From Chara braunii (taxonomy: Eukaryota > Streptophyta > Charophyceae > Charales > Characeae): DNA of 20,848 nt. Below are positions 1 through 8,558 of this stretch, one piece after another. A program made the translations under genes and the position numbers. A model generated the notes under the pieces. That model was not told where the DNA came from. It was given only the letters and a program-made list of their open reading frames with translations, and searched no databases. Position 1 is the first letter of the stretch, and every line of letters starts with the position of its first letter. The stretch covers positions 4,708-25,555 of the forward strand of contig BFEA01000888.1 in NCBI GenBank assembly GCA_003427395.1, given 5' to 3'.

Positions 1-796
1 CCCCCCCCCCCCCTCAGGTGTCAGAAGCCCCTCACGAAGGCCTCCGAAACGACGCGTACGACCGTACGTACTGCCCGTATGACCTCCTGGGGGGCCGTGC
101 GTACAGCCATATGGGTTGTACGGTCGCCCCATATTCATACGGGGTTCAACCTAGGGGCCAGGTGATCGAGGGTCATTATGCACCGCGGACTGTCAGGTGT
201 GAAGATCAATTTTTTCACCTATTGCACTCTCAATGCCTGAGTCTGTGTGGTGGGGTCTATGATCCCCAAACCCCCCGGGGATTTGGGCTGGATAATTGAG
301 TCTCACACTACCTTGTAAATGACCTTACCGTTCTCACTATCCCCTCACCATAAGAAGGTTGTTGCCTTTCTTCTAAGTCTCCTCAATGCTCCCTTACTCC
401 GTGGCTAGAGCACCGACTTGTACCACAAGGCTGCAAAGACAACGCTATTGATAACCAATGCTCGGCCAAAAAGAGAGGTGTGCTTATTTTTAACATGTTA
501 TTCGTTAAAATAGTACATTATTATCTAGATAGTACATTTTTGTTCGAGAAACAGGACGGCAGTAGACGAGGTTGACGAAGGAGATCCTCATTATCAATCA
601 ATATACAATGCATTAGAGTCATTGTGCAGTGGATAAATTCTGAACAAATTCATTTCCTTTTGAAAACGTTGTTCTGTACAAGTTCAATTACCGAAGTCGG
701 ATACATCATAATTAAACTGGCACCCATCCAGACATTGACTATGAACATTCGCGTACTGAATGTTCAAGCCCTCCCTCTAACGCTCCCCTTGGAAGG
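1..796. other. Non-coding stretch, nothing recognised
   Basis: The window opens with a run of 13 C. Positions 40-180 are GC-rich with several TACG-type words (CCGTACGTAC, CATACGGGG) that echo the start of the 3' LTR at 20,190-20,245, but I cannot align them. From about 480 the DNA is AT-rich, with a short TAGTACATT repeat near 511-536. Open frames here are short, overlap each other and have no recognisable motif. Confidence 0.5.
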
Positions 797-888
797 GATG
801 CATAGGAGTGACGTGAAATTGATTTTTGCAGAGGCTCAAACAGATGCATAGGAGTGACACGCAAAATGTTTTTTCAGAAGTTAGATTG
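797..888. repeat. 46-bp direct repeat (two copies)
   Basis: The word GATGCATAGGAGTGAC begins at 797 and again at 843, a period of 46 bp. The sequence after each copy is only loosely similar (GTGAAATTGATTTTTGCAGA against ACGCAAAATGTTTTTTCAGA). It abuts the larger tandem duplication that follows. Confidence 0.65.
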
Positions 889-1324
889 AATGGTAGGATA
901 CATCCGAATCAAACTTTGTACAGATTATCAGATGCAAAAAGTGATGATAAGGACTATGTGTTTCAGGACCCTATCACAGTTCGGCAAGTAAATATCCTCA
1001 AGACAATTAACAACTTGAACTCATGACATGAACTGATGACAAGCAAAGAAACCTAAACTTTGTGAAGTTTCGATACCAAATACAATGGACACGTCAGAAG
1101 TTAGATTGAATAGTAGGATACATCCGAATCAAACTGTGTACAGATTATCAGATGCTGAAAGTGATGACAAGGACTATGTGTTTGAGGACCCTATCACAGT
1201 TCGGTAAGTAAATATCCTCATTGACAAGACAATTAACAACTTGAACTCATGACATGAACTGATGACAAGACTTAGCAAAGAAACCTAAACTTTGTGAAGT
1301 TTCGATACCAAATACCATGGACAC
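874..1324. repeat. Tandem duplication, about 220-bp unit, two copies
   Basis: Unit 1 (874-1,093) and unit 2 (1,094-1,324) both begin TCAGAAGTTAGATTGAAT and both end at an ACCAAATAC-ATGGACAC block. They match over nearly their whole length. Unit 2 is about 11 bp longer, from small insertions near 1,221 and 1,269. The units are AT-rich with short disconnected ORFs, so I see no coding function. Related degenerate AGACAATTGA-AACT words continue to about 1,560, suggesting further, older units. Confidence 0.9.
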
Positions 1325-1770
1325 ATTAGGAGTCACTACTATCACCGATACCGTACATAACCATTTTGAAGACAATTGACAACTTATGATAACTTCATTC
1401 AGAAGCAAAGAAAAATGAAAAATAGAGCGGGTCACCCAGTCCACATATTAGGAAGTCATAACTGTTGCAATAGTTTCAAAAGTTTCCACTAAGCAGGTAC
1501 ACATCATTCTCGAGACAATTGATAACTCAAGACAATTGAGAACTGAGTCTTGAAAACTGACAACAATTACGTGGTTCATATATTATGAATTTGTAACAGT
1601 TACTTCAAAATTTTCCACTAACCAAACAGTTGGCAAGGCTATCCAAATCAAACTAATACTTACTAAGGTATGAAATGTCAACTACACCTTGCAAAACTTA
1701 GCGACACTTTTTGCATAACCAAACAGTTTGTACGGCTAGAACCTAGGATGAATCAAAAACCCTCAGTACC
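1325..1770. other. AT-rich non-coding stretch with decayed repeat words
   Basis: No supported gene. Words such as GACAATTGA, TTTCCACTAA and CCAAACAGTT recur at irregular spacing (1,371, 1,516, 1,532; 1,487 and 1,611; 1,623 and 1,719). It looks like a continuation of the neighbouring tandem duplications in decayed form. Confidence 0.5.
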
Positions 1771-1975
1771 TTACACTATGAAAATTTTAACTAATGTGAC
1801 ATTCCAACACAAAACTTTGAAAACTTCGAGACTTGTCACTCAAAGTGTTGAAAACTCGAAATGATCAAAAGAAGCCTATACTATGAAAATGTTCACTAAT
1901 ATGACATCGTAACACAATACTCTAAAATAATTCGACTCGTTACTCAAAGTGTCAAAAAGTTGAAATCTTCAGAAG
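1771..1975. repeat. Diverged tandem repeat, about 105-bp unit
   Basis: ACTATGAAAAT begins at 1,775 and again at 1,880. In both units it is followed by an AACTAATGTGACAT-like block, an AACACAA block and an ACTCAAAGTGT block. The two units differ at many positions, so the duplication is older than the one at 874-1,324. Confidence 0.75.
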
Positions 1976-2457
1976 CAGCCTCTTCGCAGAGCGTTCACTA
2001 TCGGTTCCCATGTTGAACCGTCTACCATGCAAGCCGGGATTGGAGGTTGAGGCAGACCTTCAAACTCCGTAATGGCAACCGAGAAACCTACAATGGCACC
2101 CCCAACTCTAAGTACAGCACGTCTCAAGGCCAAAAAAACATTTGCATCTTGTAGATAAACTGCTGTAAAATCCCCTAGCATTCAGTTTTCTCCTCGACGC
2201 TCATATATTCGCATGTCGAAACAGTCCAGATCGGTAAATCTCACCATGATGATATACATTATCCATCCTCTTGCTTCGCACTTGAAGATTTTCTCATATT
2301 GAAAAGGAAACGCTCCTATCTTCGTGATCATCGTCAGTCGTTCAGACACTTCTATTTCAGTGAAACCCGTATGTTCAACCATCTTTTTGAAGTATGTCAA
2401 AAAATATAAGTCAGCACGCTGCAAAAGACAAAAGTCACAATCACAATGTTTCATCAA
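1969..2457 (-). pseudogene. Unrecognised minus-strand reading frame broken by one stop
   Basis: Two abutting open stretches share one frame: 91 codons (2,457 down to 2,185) and 70 codons (2,181 down to 1,972), separated only by the TGA at 2,182-2,184. About 160 codons with one stop in AT-rich DNA hints at former coding sequence. The upstream half is rich in Cys, Phe and Tyr (start MMKHCDCDFCLLQ). The downstream half has a hydrophobic stretch (LRRAVLRVGGAIVGFSVAI) and a Pro-rich turn. I recognise no domain. It lies downstream of the DUF7869-like pseudogene on the same strand and could be the end of the same locus or chance. The only support is the open frame. Confidence 0.25.
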
Positions 2458-2828
2458 GGTCAGGATCTAGAGCCTGAGGTCAGGCTACGACGACCAAAAG
2501 GCCCCCACGCCCAATGTCGAAAATTGATTAAGAACTCTTGTTCATGTGAAGCGTGTAATCGAGAGTGCACAAATCATTACACGATGTATTCCATGGAGTC
2601 AAGCATGTTGTGCACAGTCCAGCATGACAATATGGTCTCCTCATTAAAAGATAACGAGCATCACACTCTCGAAGAGGTAGCCTCCGACCCGCTCACTTCT
2701 CCGAAAACGTTTTGTGTTTGAGCACCGATGTCGTTATCCAGGGTGGGAGTTGCATTTTTCCTCACTTTCAGAGGAATAACAAGACCGCTAGTAAATTATT
2801 TGCCGGAGTCGCAATCATTCGTCTTTGT

Positions 2829-5803
2829 TTATCTCATCCAAGAAAACGCAACAGTTGTGACATGTTGATATTGTTCCCCATGCTCTGGAGCTTTTCTCCA
2901 TTTTTTATCCCATGCGTTGGCATACAATTCTCTTGGTGTGCTCGTTTTCCCAATTGGAACTCAGTACTCCACTTTGAATTGGTTGTAAGTTGGCGAATCT
3001 TCGTTCTTGTCAACATCACTGCGGACATGGTCAACCCAAAATGACACTCCTTGAAGCATGTCCTCGTCCGATGGTTGCATAGTGACAAAACTGCCGACAT
3101 CCACGTCTTCGAAATGATCAAAGTTGTTCTCAGGCTTGTCCTTCTAAAGACCTACGAACAGAGGTTCTCTTTGTAATTCGGATGCATCCGAATCATAGCA
3201 AGAACTTCTGTCTTCAAGGACATGGATGGCCTCTGGCCAGAAGCCGGTGATGGGTGTCGAAGGTACCCCGTTGTCGATAATGCCCCCTGCGTGTTTGACG
3301 TAATCTTTCCAATACTGAAAAACCCTATCTATTATAGTCTTCATCTTGGAAAGTCATCCAAATTTATTTTTTCTTTTTATAGACTTCAAAAAACCTCTTA
3401 ACACCCTCCAAACCGTTCTTGTAATCTTCTAGGAACGTCGGTTGGACCGACAGAGGGCCGAAAGGTTGTTGTGGACCAGCGTAATCACCATTGTCTGTTT
3501 GTTTGAACCACTAAAGAGAACCATCATCGGGCAACCACTTAGCGTTTGTGCAATACTCTTTGTAGGACATGACAGGATTATCACCTATCAGGTAGAATTT
3601 TAGCAAATGAGGCTTCGAAATCCCTGTCATCCGCTTTGAAACATATGGGTAAATAAGACCTCTCAAGTCCGCTATCCTATCAAGAAAAATACATTGCGGA
3701 AGAGTCTTATGAGACTGTTCTAGCAAATGAAATAACTCATTCATTGTGTAGACATCGTTGTCTTTGAGTTTCTTGGAGAAAACATTAAAAGTGGCATCGA
3801 AGTTTGTGTGTGTGTGTCCAACTATCATAAAGCCAATTTTTATTTCTTTGAAAATCCCGAATTTCACGAGGAAACAGACATTCGTTAAAATTGACATTTT
3901 TTACTATTTTCACGAAATTGAACTTTCAAAAAAGCACAGTATTTTTTGACATTTTTTTGCGCCCACCACATTAGACAACTGATGGTCGGACACCGGACCA
4001 TCTGATATGCCTCAAATTTTTTTTCTTTTTTTTTTTGCCCTCGGATGTATTTTGACGGTACTTTACGATGAGATACATCAGATGGTCCGGAGTCCCCAGG
4101 ACGCCGGACCATCAATGGTCCGATGTCGTGGGCACAAAAACACACTAAAAAACTTAGTTTTTTTTTGGATGCCCAATTTCGTGAAAATAGTAAAAAATGT
4201 CAATTTTAACGAAATGTTAGTTAGGAGTGTTGCCAATGCGCAGATGAATCTATTCTTGTTTTCTTTAAAGCAGTTGTCAGCTTGAATACGAAGAAAATGC
4301 GGTAGAGGTTTCCCACTGGATTGGATCTCTACAAGAGTCCGCATTAAACATGTCGCCGTACGGCTAGGGTCATGTTTGTAGTAAGGAAAATATGTGTAAA
4401 CATATATAGACGGGTCATGGTCATGAACCAGAATGGTCGTGAGACCCGTCTTCATCATCCTCTTGTGGTGCAAGTCCTTAGAGCAGTTATCCTGTCTTAT
4501 ATGAGGTATGACGACTTTCTTCTGCACAGACACTCGGACTGCCGTAAGATGGAATCCATTTTGCAGCGGCTGTAGTCTAGCTTGTGGTTAACTTGCAGCT
4601 CGTGATCTTTCCGCATCCTATCTTTGAATTTCTTACGGTCCCTCGCGTACTTCGACTTAGCGATGCACTGCTTGTAGAATATACATTTTGCGTATTCCGT
4701 GAATGTGTTCGACATAGCGAGACTTACGTGCCAGAAGTACTTACGCCACATAGCGTAGAAAGTCGACTCCGACACAACTTTCGAGTGGCACATCGGAAGA
4801 TCAGAGCGCAACGATTCATAAATTGCTCGTTTTGTGAATGTCGTAGGACTCCTACGGCGAGGACGACACACTCCGTGTTTCCAGACCATGCCATTCGACA
4901 TACTATCGGCGTGGTCGTCGATGAATCGTATCAACAATGCAAGCATTGTGACGACTTTTTCGGATGGTTAAGACAATCTCGAGTGCCCATGCTCCTTAAG
5001 CACAACACCATTATCGTACATTCTTTTGTAGACATAGAAGGTGTTACGAGAAATGTCGAGTATGTTACAATACGCCTGCACGCACATCTTTCGTTTGCAA
5101 GCTACAGGCCTGACCCGCTCAGCACCACCTTTCATAACCGTGAAGTCATGTATGGTTTGCAACCACCACTTTGTCCTTTCCGTGTAACTTTTCGAGTATA
5201 ACGCCTCCCGCACCGGCCTAACATCTTTCGCTACCAGTTCAGCGCAACACATCCGCCTACAACATAGCATCCCTCGCACTGCTTGAAGAGACTGCATCAT
5301 GAGTTTGCCCATAGCTCGTCGATGCTGTGTCTTTTGAACCGGTTCTCTGTTTTCCATAGAATAGGGTTTTCTTTCACCGGGCATAGGCGCCGACAAAATG
5401 TATCGTATGTGGCGGTCTTCTTCGGAAAGACAGCGCGAGGTCTGACTATCTCGTGAATAGCAGTAGTTAGTGATTTCATCTGTGGACTGTCCTTGACTCT
5501 CCTGAGACTGCGGAGGGGTAGACGAGAAATCTCACCCCCATCGACAACTCCCAAGGATGAAGCAGCAATAGTGCAGTTATTCACACTGTGCACGTACTCC
5601 GTCCCACTATAACTACACTCACCGAGATTCCCCTCGGATATGGAGCTCGACATCCCAATGTCGGTCATTTCAGAACATGCTGAAGAGACTCGGGATGTAC
5701 AATCGACACTAGGAAACAGGCCCCCGCTTCTAGTGTTGATGTGGTCTTCGAGCACGTTAGAACATATGTACAAGGATAGATAGTCTGGGATTGCCTGCTT
5801 CAT
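2829..5803 (-). pseudogene. Decayed DUF7869-like gene (possible transposase-type protein), interrupted by a miniature element
   Basis: Five minus-strand pieces read in order. (1) 5,803-5,297: Ser-rich start. (2) 5,396-4,971: a Cys cluster (GMLCCRRMCC), then ERTKWWLQ, VCVQAYCNILDISRNTFY. (3) 4,946-4,500: VWKHGVCRPRRRSPTTFTKRA and a basic CIFYKQCIAKSKYARDRKKF segment. (4) 4,533-3,511: IPHIRQDNC, then LRIQADNCFKENKNRF, then VGHTHTNFDATFNVFSKKL. (5) 3,344-2,829: DVGSFVTMQPSDED and ELYANAWDKKWRKAP. ADNC...ENKN and VGHTH...D with this N-terminal Cys domain match, from memory, proteins annotated DUF7869, whose role is unknown; the spaced acidic residues recall RNase-H-fold transposases (inference). 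Breaks seen: in-frame stops at 4,968-4,970, 3,511-3,513, after FVGL near 3,141 and at about 2,970; frame changes near 5,300-5,390, 4,500-4,533 and 3,345-3,380. Introns could explain some frame changes but not the stops. Confidence 0.6.
3883..4211. mobile_element. Miniature inverted-repeat element (MITE-like), 38-bp perfect terminal repeats
   Basis: Positions 3,883-3,920 are the exact reverse complement of 4,174-4,211 (38 of 38). Weaker inverted similarity continues inward to about 3,970 and 4,125, and inner GGTCCGG/CCGGACC words pair as well, so the whole 329 bp can fold back on itself. It carries no coding capacity. It sits inside the DUF7869-like pseudogene, between the ENKN and VGHTH motifs. 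If the end CG is a 2-bp duplication (or the ends are trimmed to 3,885-4,211), 327 bp is removed, a multiple of three, and the host frame stays open across the site. A longer target duplication is not visible, so I do not assign a superfamily. Confidence 0.85.
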
Positions 5804-5969
5804 TTTTGTTTTGCCCCCTTAATCAAGCTTGACGGCGACACTTATTGCCTACCCACCTGATCGTTGTTATGTGCTCCGGGGTTGGGGTTTCTCACACGGT
5901 GGCGATTGGCTGATGTTTTACATCAACCTGGGATAGAGAATTTTTGTGTTCTTGTGTAGATTACATAGT
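5804..5969. other. Spacer, nothing recognised
   Basis: This lies between the start of the minus-strand pseudogene and the repeat cluster. A GTGGCGATTGGCTGATG word near 5,900 resembles GGTGGCGATTGGTTAGCC at 12,068; the match is short and may be chance. No promoter element could be assigned. Confidence 0.4.
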
Positions 5970-6509
5970 TGTTTTTCCCCACAGGACCGCGGAAAGGAAA
6001 AACTTTGCCGCAAATTTGTTTCCAGGACCCCATAGCCTGCCGCAAATATCCTGGAAAGGATGAAATTTCTTCCGCAAACCCTTTTCCAGGACCCCACAGA
6101 CCAAAGATTGCGGCTTGGAAGAACATCGTTTTGTGTTTTCACATAGTCCGCGGCCTGGAAAAGTCTCACGGGAGGATTCCTCGCCGCAATTTTGTGCCGA
6201 CTCTAGAGGGTAGGGGGGAGGGCATGTCGTCCCTGGAAAAGTCTCGGAAAAGGCAGCAGCCAATAGAGATGAAGAATGCCACCAAAAAAAAACAAAAAAA
6301 AAGGAAAAAAGAACAAAACAAACGACTGCCAACAGAAACAGGCAACGATTGGCTCGACTGATTTCCAAAGGGTTTTCCAAGCGCATTTGGTCCTCTGCGG
6401 TGGGGTCCCGGAAAAAGTACTTTCCGACTTTCCAAAATGACTTGCCCGCTTTTCGTGGGCAAACCACTTTTCCATCCGCAAAGCTGTGGGGTCCTTGCCT
6501 TAGCCAAAG
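5970..6509. repeat. Repeat cluster of CCAGGACCCCA-type units, possibly a fold-back element
   Basis: Direct repeats of about 62-64 bp occur: CCAGGACCCCA at 6,021 and 6,088, with a related CCCCACAGGACC at 5,979, each linked to TGCCGCAAAT or TCCGCAAAC blocks. CCTGGAAAAGTCTC recurs at about 6,152 and 6,231. Near 6,480-6,500 the complement of the same words appears (GCTGTGGGGTCC), so the block may be a decayed inverted-repeat element spanning about 5,975-6,497. An A-rich tract lies at 6,284-6,325. The ORFs here on both strands are by-products of the repeats. Confidence 0.5.
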
Positions 6510-6514
6510 CCGGG

Positions 6515-6897
6515 TCGTTAGACACACCTCGGGGGCATAAAGTCACCGAGGAATTGTTTGTTCCACCTATCCTCAGGGATGCAGTCGGAAGAAAGAAGTG
6601 AAAACAGTCCGAAGGAAGTTCCTTGGGCTCCGAGGATTCCCCAGCCATTTCTTCCTTTTGCCCAAGGGACCTCACGGGCAAAAGTAATCCGTGTTTGGGG
6701 CTCGTTCGACACTCCTCGTGCGCGTAAAGTCCCCGAGGAATTGTTCGTTACACCTATCCTCGGGGATGCAGTCGGCAAAAAAAAAGTGAAAACACTCCGA
6801 AGGAAATTCTTTGGGCTCCGAGGATTCCCCAACCATTTCTTCCTTTTGCCCAAGGGACCTCACGAGGTCCCTTGGGCAAAAGGAATCCGTGTTTCAC
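6515..6897. repeat. Direct repeat of the left-end unit, period about 187 bp
   Basis: The left halves of the outer element (6,515-6,701) and the inner element (6,702-6,897) align throughout. Shared blocks are CGAGGAATTGTT, GGGATGCAGTCGG, CCGAGGATTCCCCA and TTTGCCCAAGGGACCTCACG. They look like a tandem repeat but are better explained as left ends of two nested elements. Confidence 0.85.
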
Positions 6898-7156
6898 GGA
6901 GAGGAGCGGGCACATGGGTAGAAAGACGTTACAACCGAGAATCTGGATCCTGGCGGCACCCTATTGGCTGAAGGCCTCAAACACATTTGATTTTTTTTTT
7001 CTTGTCTTTTTTCTTGTCTGACATCGTTCGAAGGAAATGTCCTCGGGCGACATCCCCAAGGACAGGTGGAACGATGGCGGGAATTTCCTTGAAAACCCCC
7101 AAGGAAACTTCCTTCGGCCCCAAGGATGATGCCCCAAGGAGTGTCGAACGAGCCTC
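6697..7156. mobile_element. Inner Tourist-like element (460 bp) inserted into a relative
   Basis: The left end GGGGCTCGTTCGACACTCCT (6,697) pairs with the complement at the right end (to 7,156), matching 20 of 22 positions. TTT flanks it on both sides (6,694-6,696 and 7,157-7,159), a 3-bp target duplication as expected for PIF/Harbinger-type elements, although TTA/TAA is more usual. No transposase is encoded. The interior holds a perfect palindrome (6,840-6,885), a CCAAT-like CTATTGGCTGAAGGCCTCAA block shared with the outer element, and a T-rich tract at 6,989-7,018. Confidence 0.75.
6840..6885. repeat. Perfect 46-bp palindrome (22-bp arms, 2-nt spacer)
   Basis: The arms at 6,840-6,861 and 6,864-6,885 are exact reverse complements around the dinucleotide AC. 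The corresponding site of the outer copy (about 6,652-6,685) keeps only part of the second arm (CACGGGCAAAAG), so a full palindrome is present in only one of the two copies. Confidence 0.95.
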
Positions 7157-7419
7157 TTTCGCGGAGAGGAGTGGGCACATGGGTAGAGAGACGTTACAAC
7201 CGAGAATCTGGATTGTGGCGGCACCCTATTGGCTGAAGGCCTCAAGCACATTTTATTTTATTTTTCTTTTCTTTTTTGAAGCTTTTTCGTTTCTGACATC
7301 GCTCGAAGGAAATGTCCTCGGGCGAGGACAGGTGGAACGAAGGGCCCAAATTTCCTTTTGAACCAAAAGGAATTTTTCCTTTTGCCCGAGGATTTCAATA
7401 GGAGTGTCTAACGAGCCCC
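6898..7419. repeat. Direct repeat of the right-end unit, period 265 bp
   Basis: GGAGAGGAG-GGGCACATGGG starts at 6,898 and 7,163. Both units run through ACGTTACAACCGAGAATCTG, a CTATTGGCTGAAGGCCTCAA block, a T-rich tract, GAAGGAAATGTCCTCGGGCG and a terminal inverted repeat. They are the right halves of the inner and outer nested elements. Confidence 0.85.
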
Positions 7420-7628
7420 TTAAACCACCAGTACCTGGCCCAGCTATAGGCCGCGGCACTTCCCGTATACGCGCCGCGCCATTTGGGCTTTGGCCTGCCG
7501 GACCGCATTGGCTGGAGGCCGCAGGCAAAACGAAAAAGACAATTGCGACGGCGGTTCGGTAGGACTTGGCGCGCAGCGTGCTGGGAGGCTCGGATTCAAT
7601 AGCTGAGCAAGGTACTGGTGGTTTAAGG
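7418..7628. mobile_element. Miniature element with about 30-bp inverted repeats and TTAA at both ends
   Basis: CCTTAAACCACCAGTACCT (7,418 on) is mirrored by AGGTACTGGTGGTTTAAGG (to 7,628). Within 7,420-7,448 and 7,598-7,626 about 26 of 29 positions pair. If TTAA (7,420-7,423; 7,623-7,626) is the target duplication, the element proper begins ACCACCAG and the arrangement fits a piggyBac-type miniature element. The TTAA could equally be part of the inverted repeat. It directly abuts the outer Tourist-like element and carries no coding sequence. Confidence 0.7.
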
Positions 7629-7670
7629 ATTTCTCCACAAATTTCTCAATTTGTCAATATGATCTTGAAT

Positions 7671-7754
7671 GGGACGCTGAGCCCGGTTCCCAGCATGTGC
7701 TGCTCCCCGCAAATAGATTGGAGCATGTTCCCTAAAAATAAAAAAAAATAAAAA
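7671..7754 (+). mobile_element. Hairpin-core retroposon, copy 1
   Basis: The core GGGACGCTGAGCCCGGTTCCCAGC is followed by TGCTGCTCCCC, an AGATTGGAGCA block and an A-rich tail that runs into a GAA microsatellite. CTGGG-type arms around the CCCGG centre form a short stem. It is diverged from copies 2-4. No target duplication is seen. Confidence 0.65.
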
Positions 7755-7777
7755 AGAAGAAGAAGAAGAAGAAGAAG

Positions 7778-7808
<31 letters not shown>
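7755..7808 (+). repeat. (GAA)n microsatellite
   Basis: About 18 GAA triplets in a row. They follow directly on the A-rich tail of retroposon copy 1 and probably grew from it. Confidence 0.95.
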
Positions 7809-7903
7809 TGAGATTTGACTGCATATCCAGTCCTCACAACTCAGATGGTGCAGTTAATGCCCTTCCAACAAGGGTAATCAATGCTGACCATCGTTACGAT
7901 GAT

Positions 7904-8050
7904 ATCAACAAATCACTACAGGCCCCTATATTATAGTTGGGACGCTGGACCCCATTTCCAGCAGGTGCAGCTCCCCACCAACAGATTGGAGCCATTTCTT
8001 CGTGGGGAAAAAATAAATAAAAATAAAAAATCAACAAATCAATACAGGCC
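7904..8050 (+). mobile_element. Hairpin-core retroposon, copy 2, with 21-nt target-site duplication
   Basis: A body of about 105 bp (7,925-8,029) starts CCTATATTATAGTTGGGACG, contains the core stem GCTGGA/TCCAGC, then GTGCAGCTCCCCACC and AGATTGGAGCCATTTCTT, and ends in an A-rich tail. It is flanked by ATCAACAAATCA-TACAGGCC at 7,904-7,924 and 8,030-8,050 (20 of 21 identical). This is the hallmark of target-primed reverse transcription by a LINE-type machinery. The body is too short for any protein, and no internal A/B boxes are visible in it. Confidence 0.85.
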
Positions 8051-8063
8051 TGGCATTCAGGAG

Positions 8064-8086
8064 GTTGTGGGTTCAAGCCCCACAAC
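8064..8086 (+). ncRNA. tRNA-like T-arm (B-box), orphan
   Basis: An 8-bp stem (GTTGTGGG at 8,064-8,071; CCCACAAC at 8,079-8,086) closes a 7-nt loop TTCAAGC, which fits the tRNA T-loop pattern TTCRANY. Just upstream, CCTG-GCATT-CAGG can form a small stem like a degraded anticodon arm. I find no D-arm or A box upstream. The upstream sequence before copy 2 inserted was the ATCAACAAATCAC region, which does not look like tRNA. It may be the head of a SINE whose body runs to the A-rich tract at about 8,559, or a tRNA fragment. Confidence 0.4.
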
Positions 8087-8558
8087 AGCCTGCGGCGCAC
8101 TTAGTGCCAACCAGCAGTGATAGTCCGCTTGATACCTTTGATCGGTAATAGCAGGGTCCTTGGCCAACACCCAACACGGGTGCGAGTGTGAGTGTGAGTG
8201 GGTTGTGTCTGGTGTGTGGTGTGTGGTGTGTGGGACTCAGTGGGAGAGTGTTGGCCTTAGACACTGCCGTGATTCGGTTGGGGGTGGGGGACGATGAAAA
8301 GGGAGGCGCAACTACTGGCGAAATGCTCGGTCTTTGCGTTAGCTGGACCCCCACCGGCGGCCCCTTCCCATCCTTGACCACCATGGTTGGGGCGGGGGCC
8401 AACATGCATCCCCTCTGATGGCTGGAGGGAGACAACAAAGCTATGTTTGCAGGGTTCCCCTGTCTAAGCCTTAGGAGTAGTGGTAGGTAGGTAGTGAAGG
8501 TGAATTGAAAGAATTTGAAAGATGATGAAAGATTTGAGAGAAGAATATAGCGTAGTCA
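8087..8558. other. GT-rich non-coding stretch
   Basis: No supported gene. Positions 8,181-8,233 are TG-rich with GAGTGT and GGTGTGT repeats. The region ends in a GA-rich block (8,500-8,550) and an A-rich tract from 8,559, then a TA microsatellite at 8,584-8,601. Together with the T-arm at 8,064 it could be one long SINE-like unit, but this is speculative. Confidence 0.4.

Larger units (their letters stand above)
6510..7419. mobile_element. Outer Tourist-like (PIF/Harbinger-type) non-autonomous element, split by a nested copy
   Basis: The left end (GGGTCGTTAGACAC, 6,512 on) and right end (complement of GGGGCTCGTTAGACACTCCT, 7,400-7,419) are terminal inverted repeats of the same family as the inner element at 6,697-7,156. 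Removing the inner copy and one TTT joins 6,696 to 7,160, giving GTGTTTCGCGGAGAGG. This matches the uninterrupted equivalent inside the inner copy, GTGTTTCACGGAGAGG at 6,891-6,906, with one difference. The outer element is then about 446 bp, close to the inner 460 bp. The TIR resembles the Tourist/PIF-Harbinger style from memory. No target duplication is clear at the outer ends, and a second element abuts the right end. Confidence 0.7.

Noticed and set aside
18-299. 93-codon ORF at the window start
   Set aside because: No motif, no conserved-looking composition, and the region looks like non-coding repeat DNA.
4584-5201. 205-codon plus-strand ORF
   Set aside because: It is the antisense shadow of the minus-strand DUF7869-like pseudogene, whose motifs are on the other strand.
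7646-7837. Minus-strand ORF with a poly-Leu run
   Set aside because: Produced by the GAA microsatellite read in reverse; no protein character outside it.
8040-8100. Complete tRNA gene
   Set aside because: Only the T-arm is convincing; the D-arm and a normal acceptor stem are missing.
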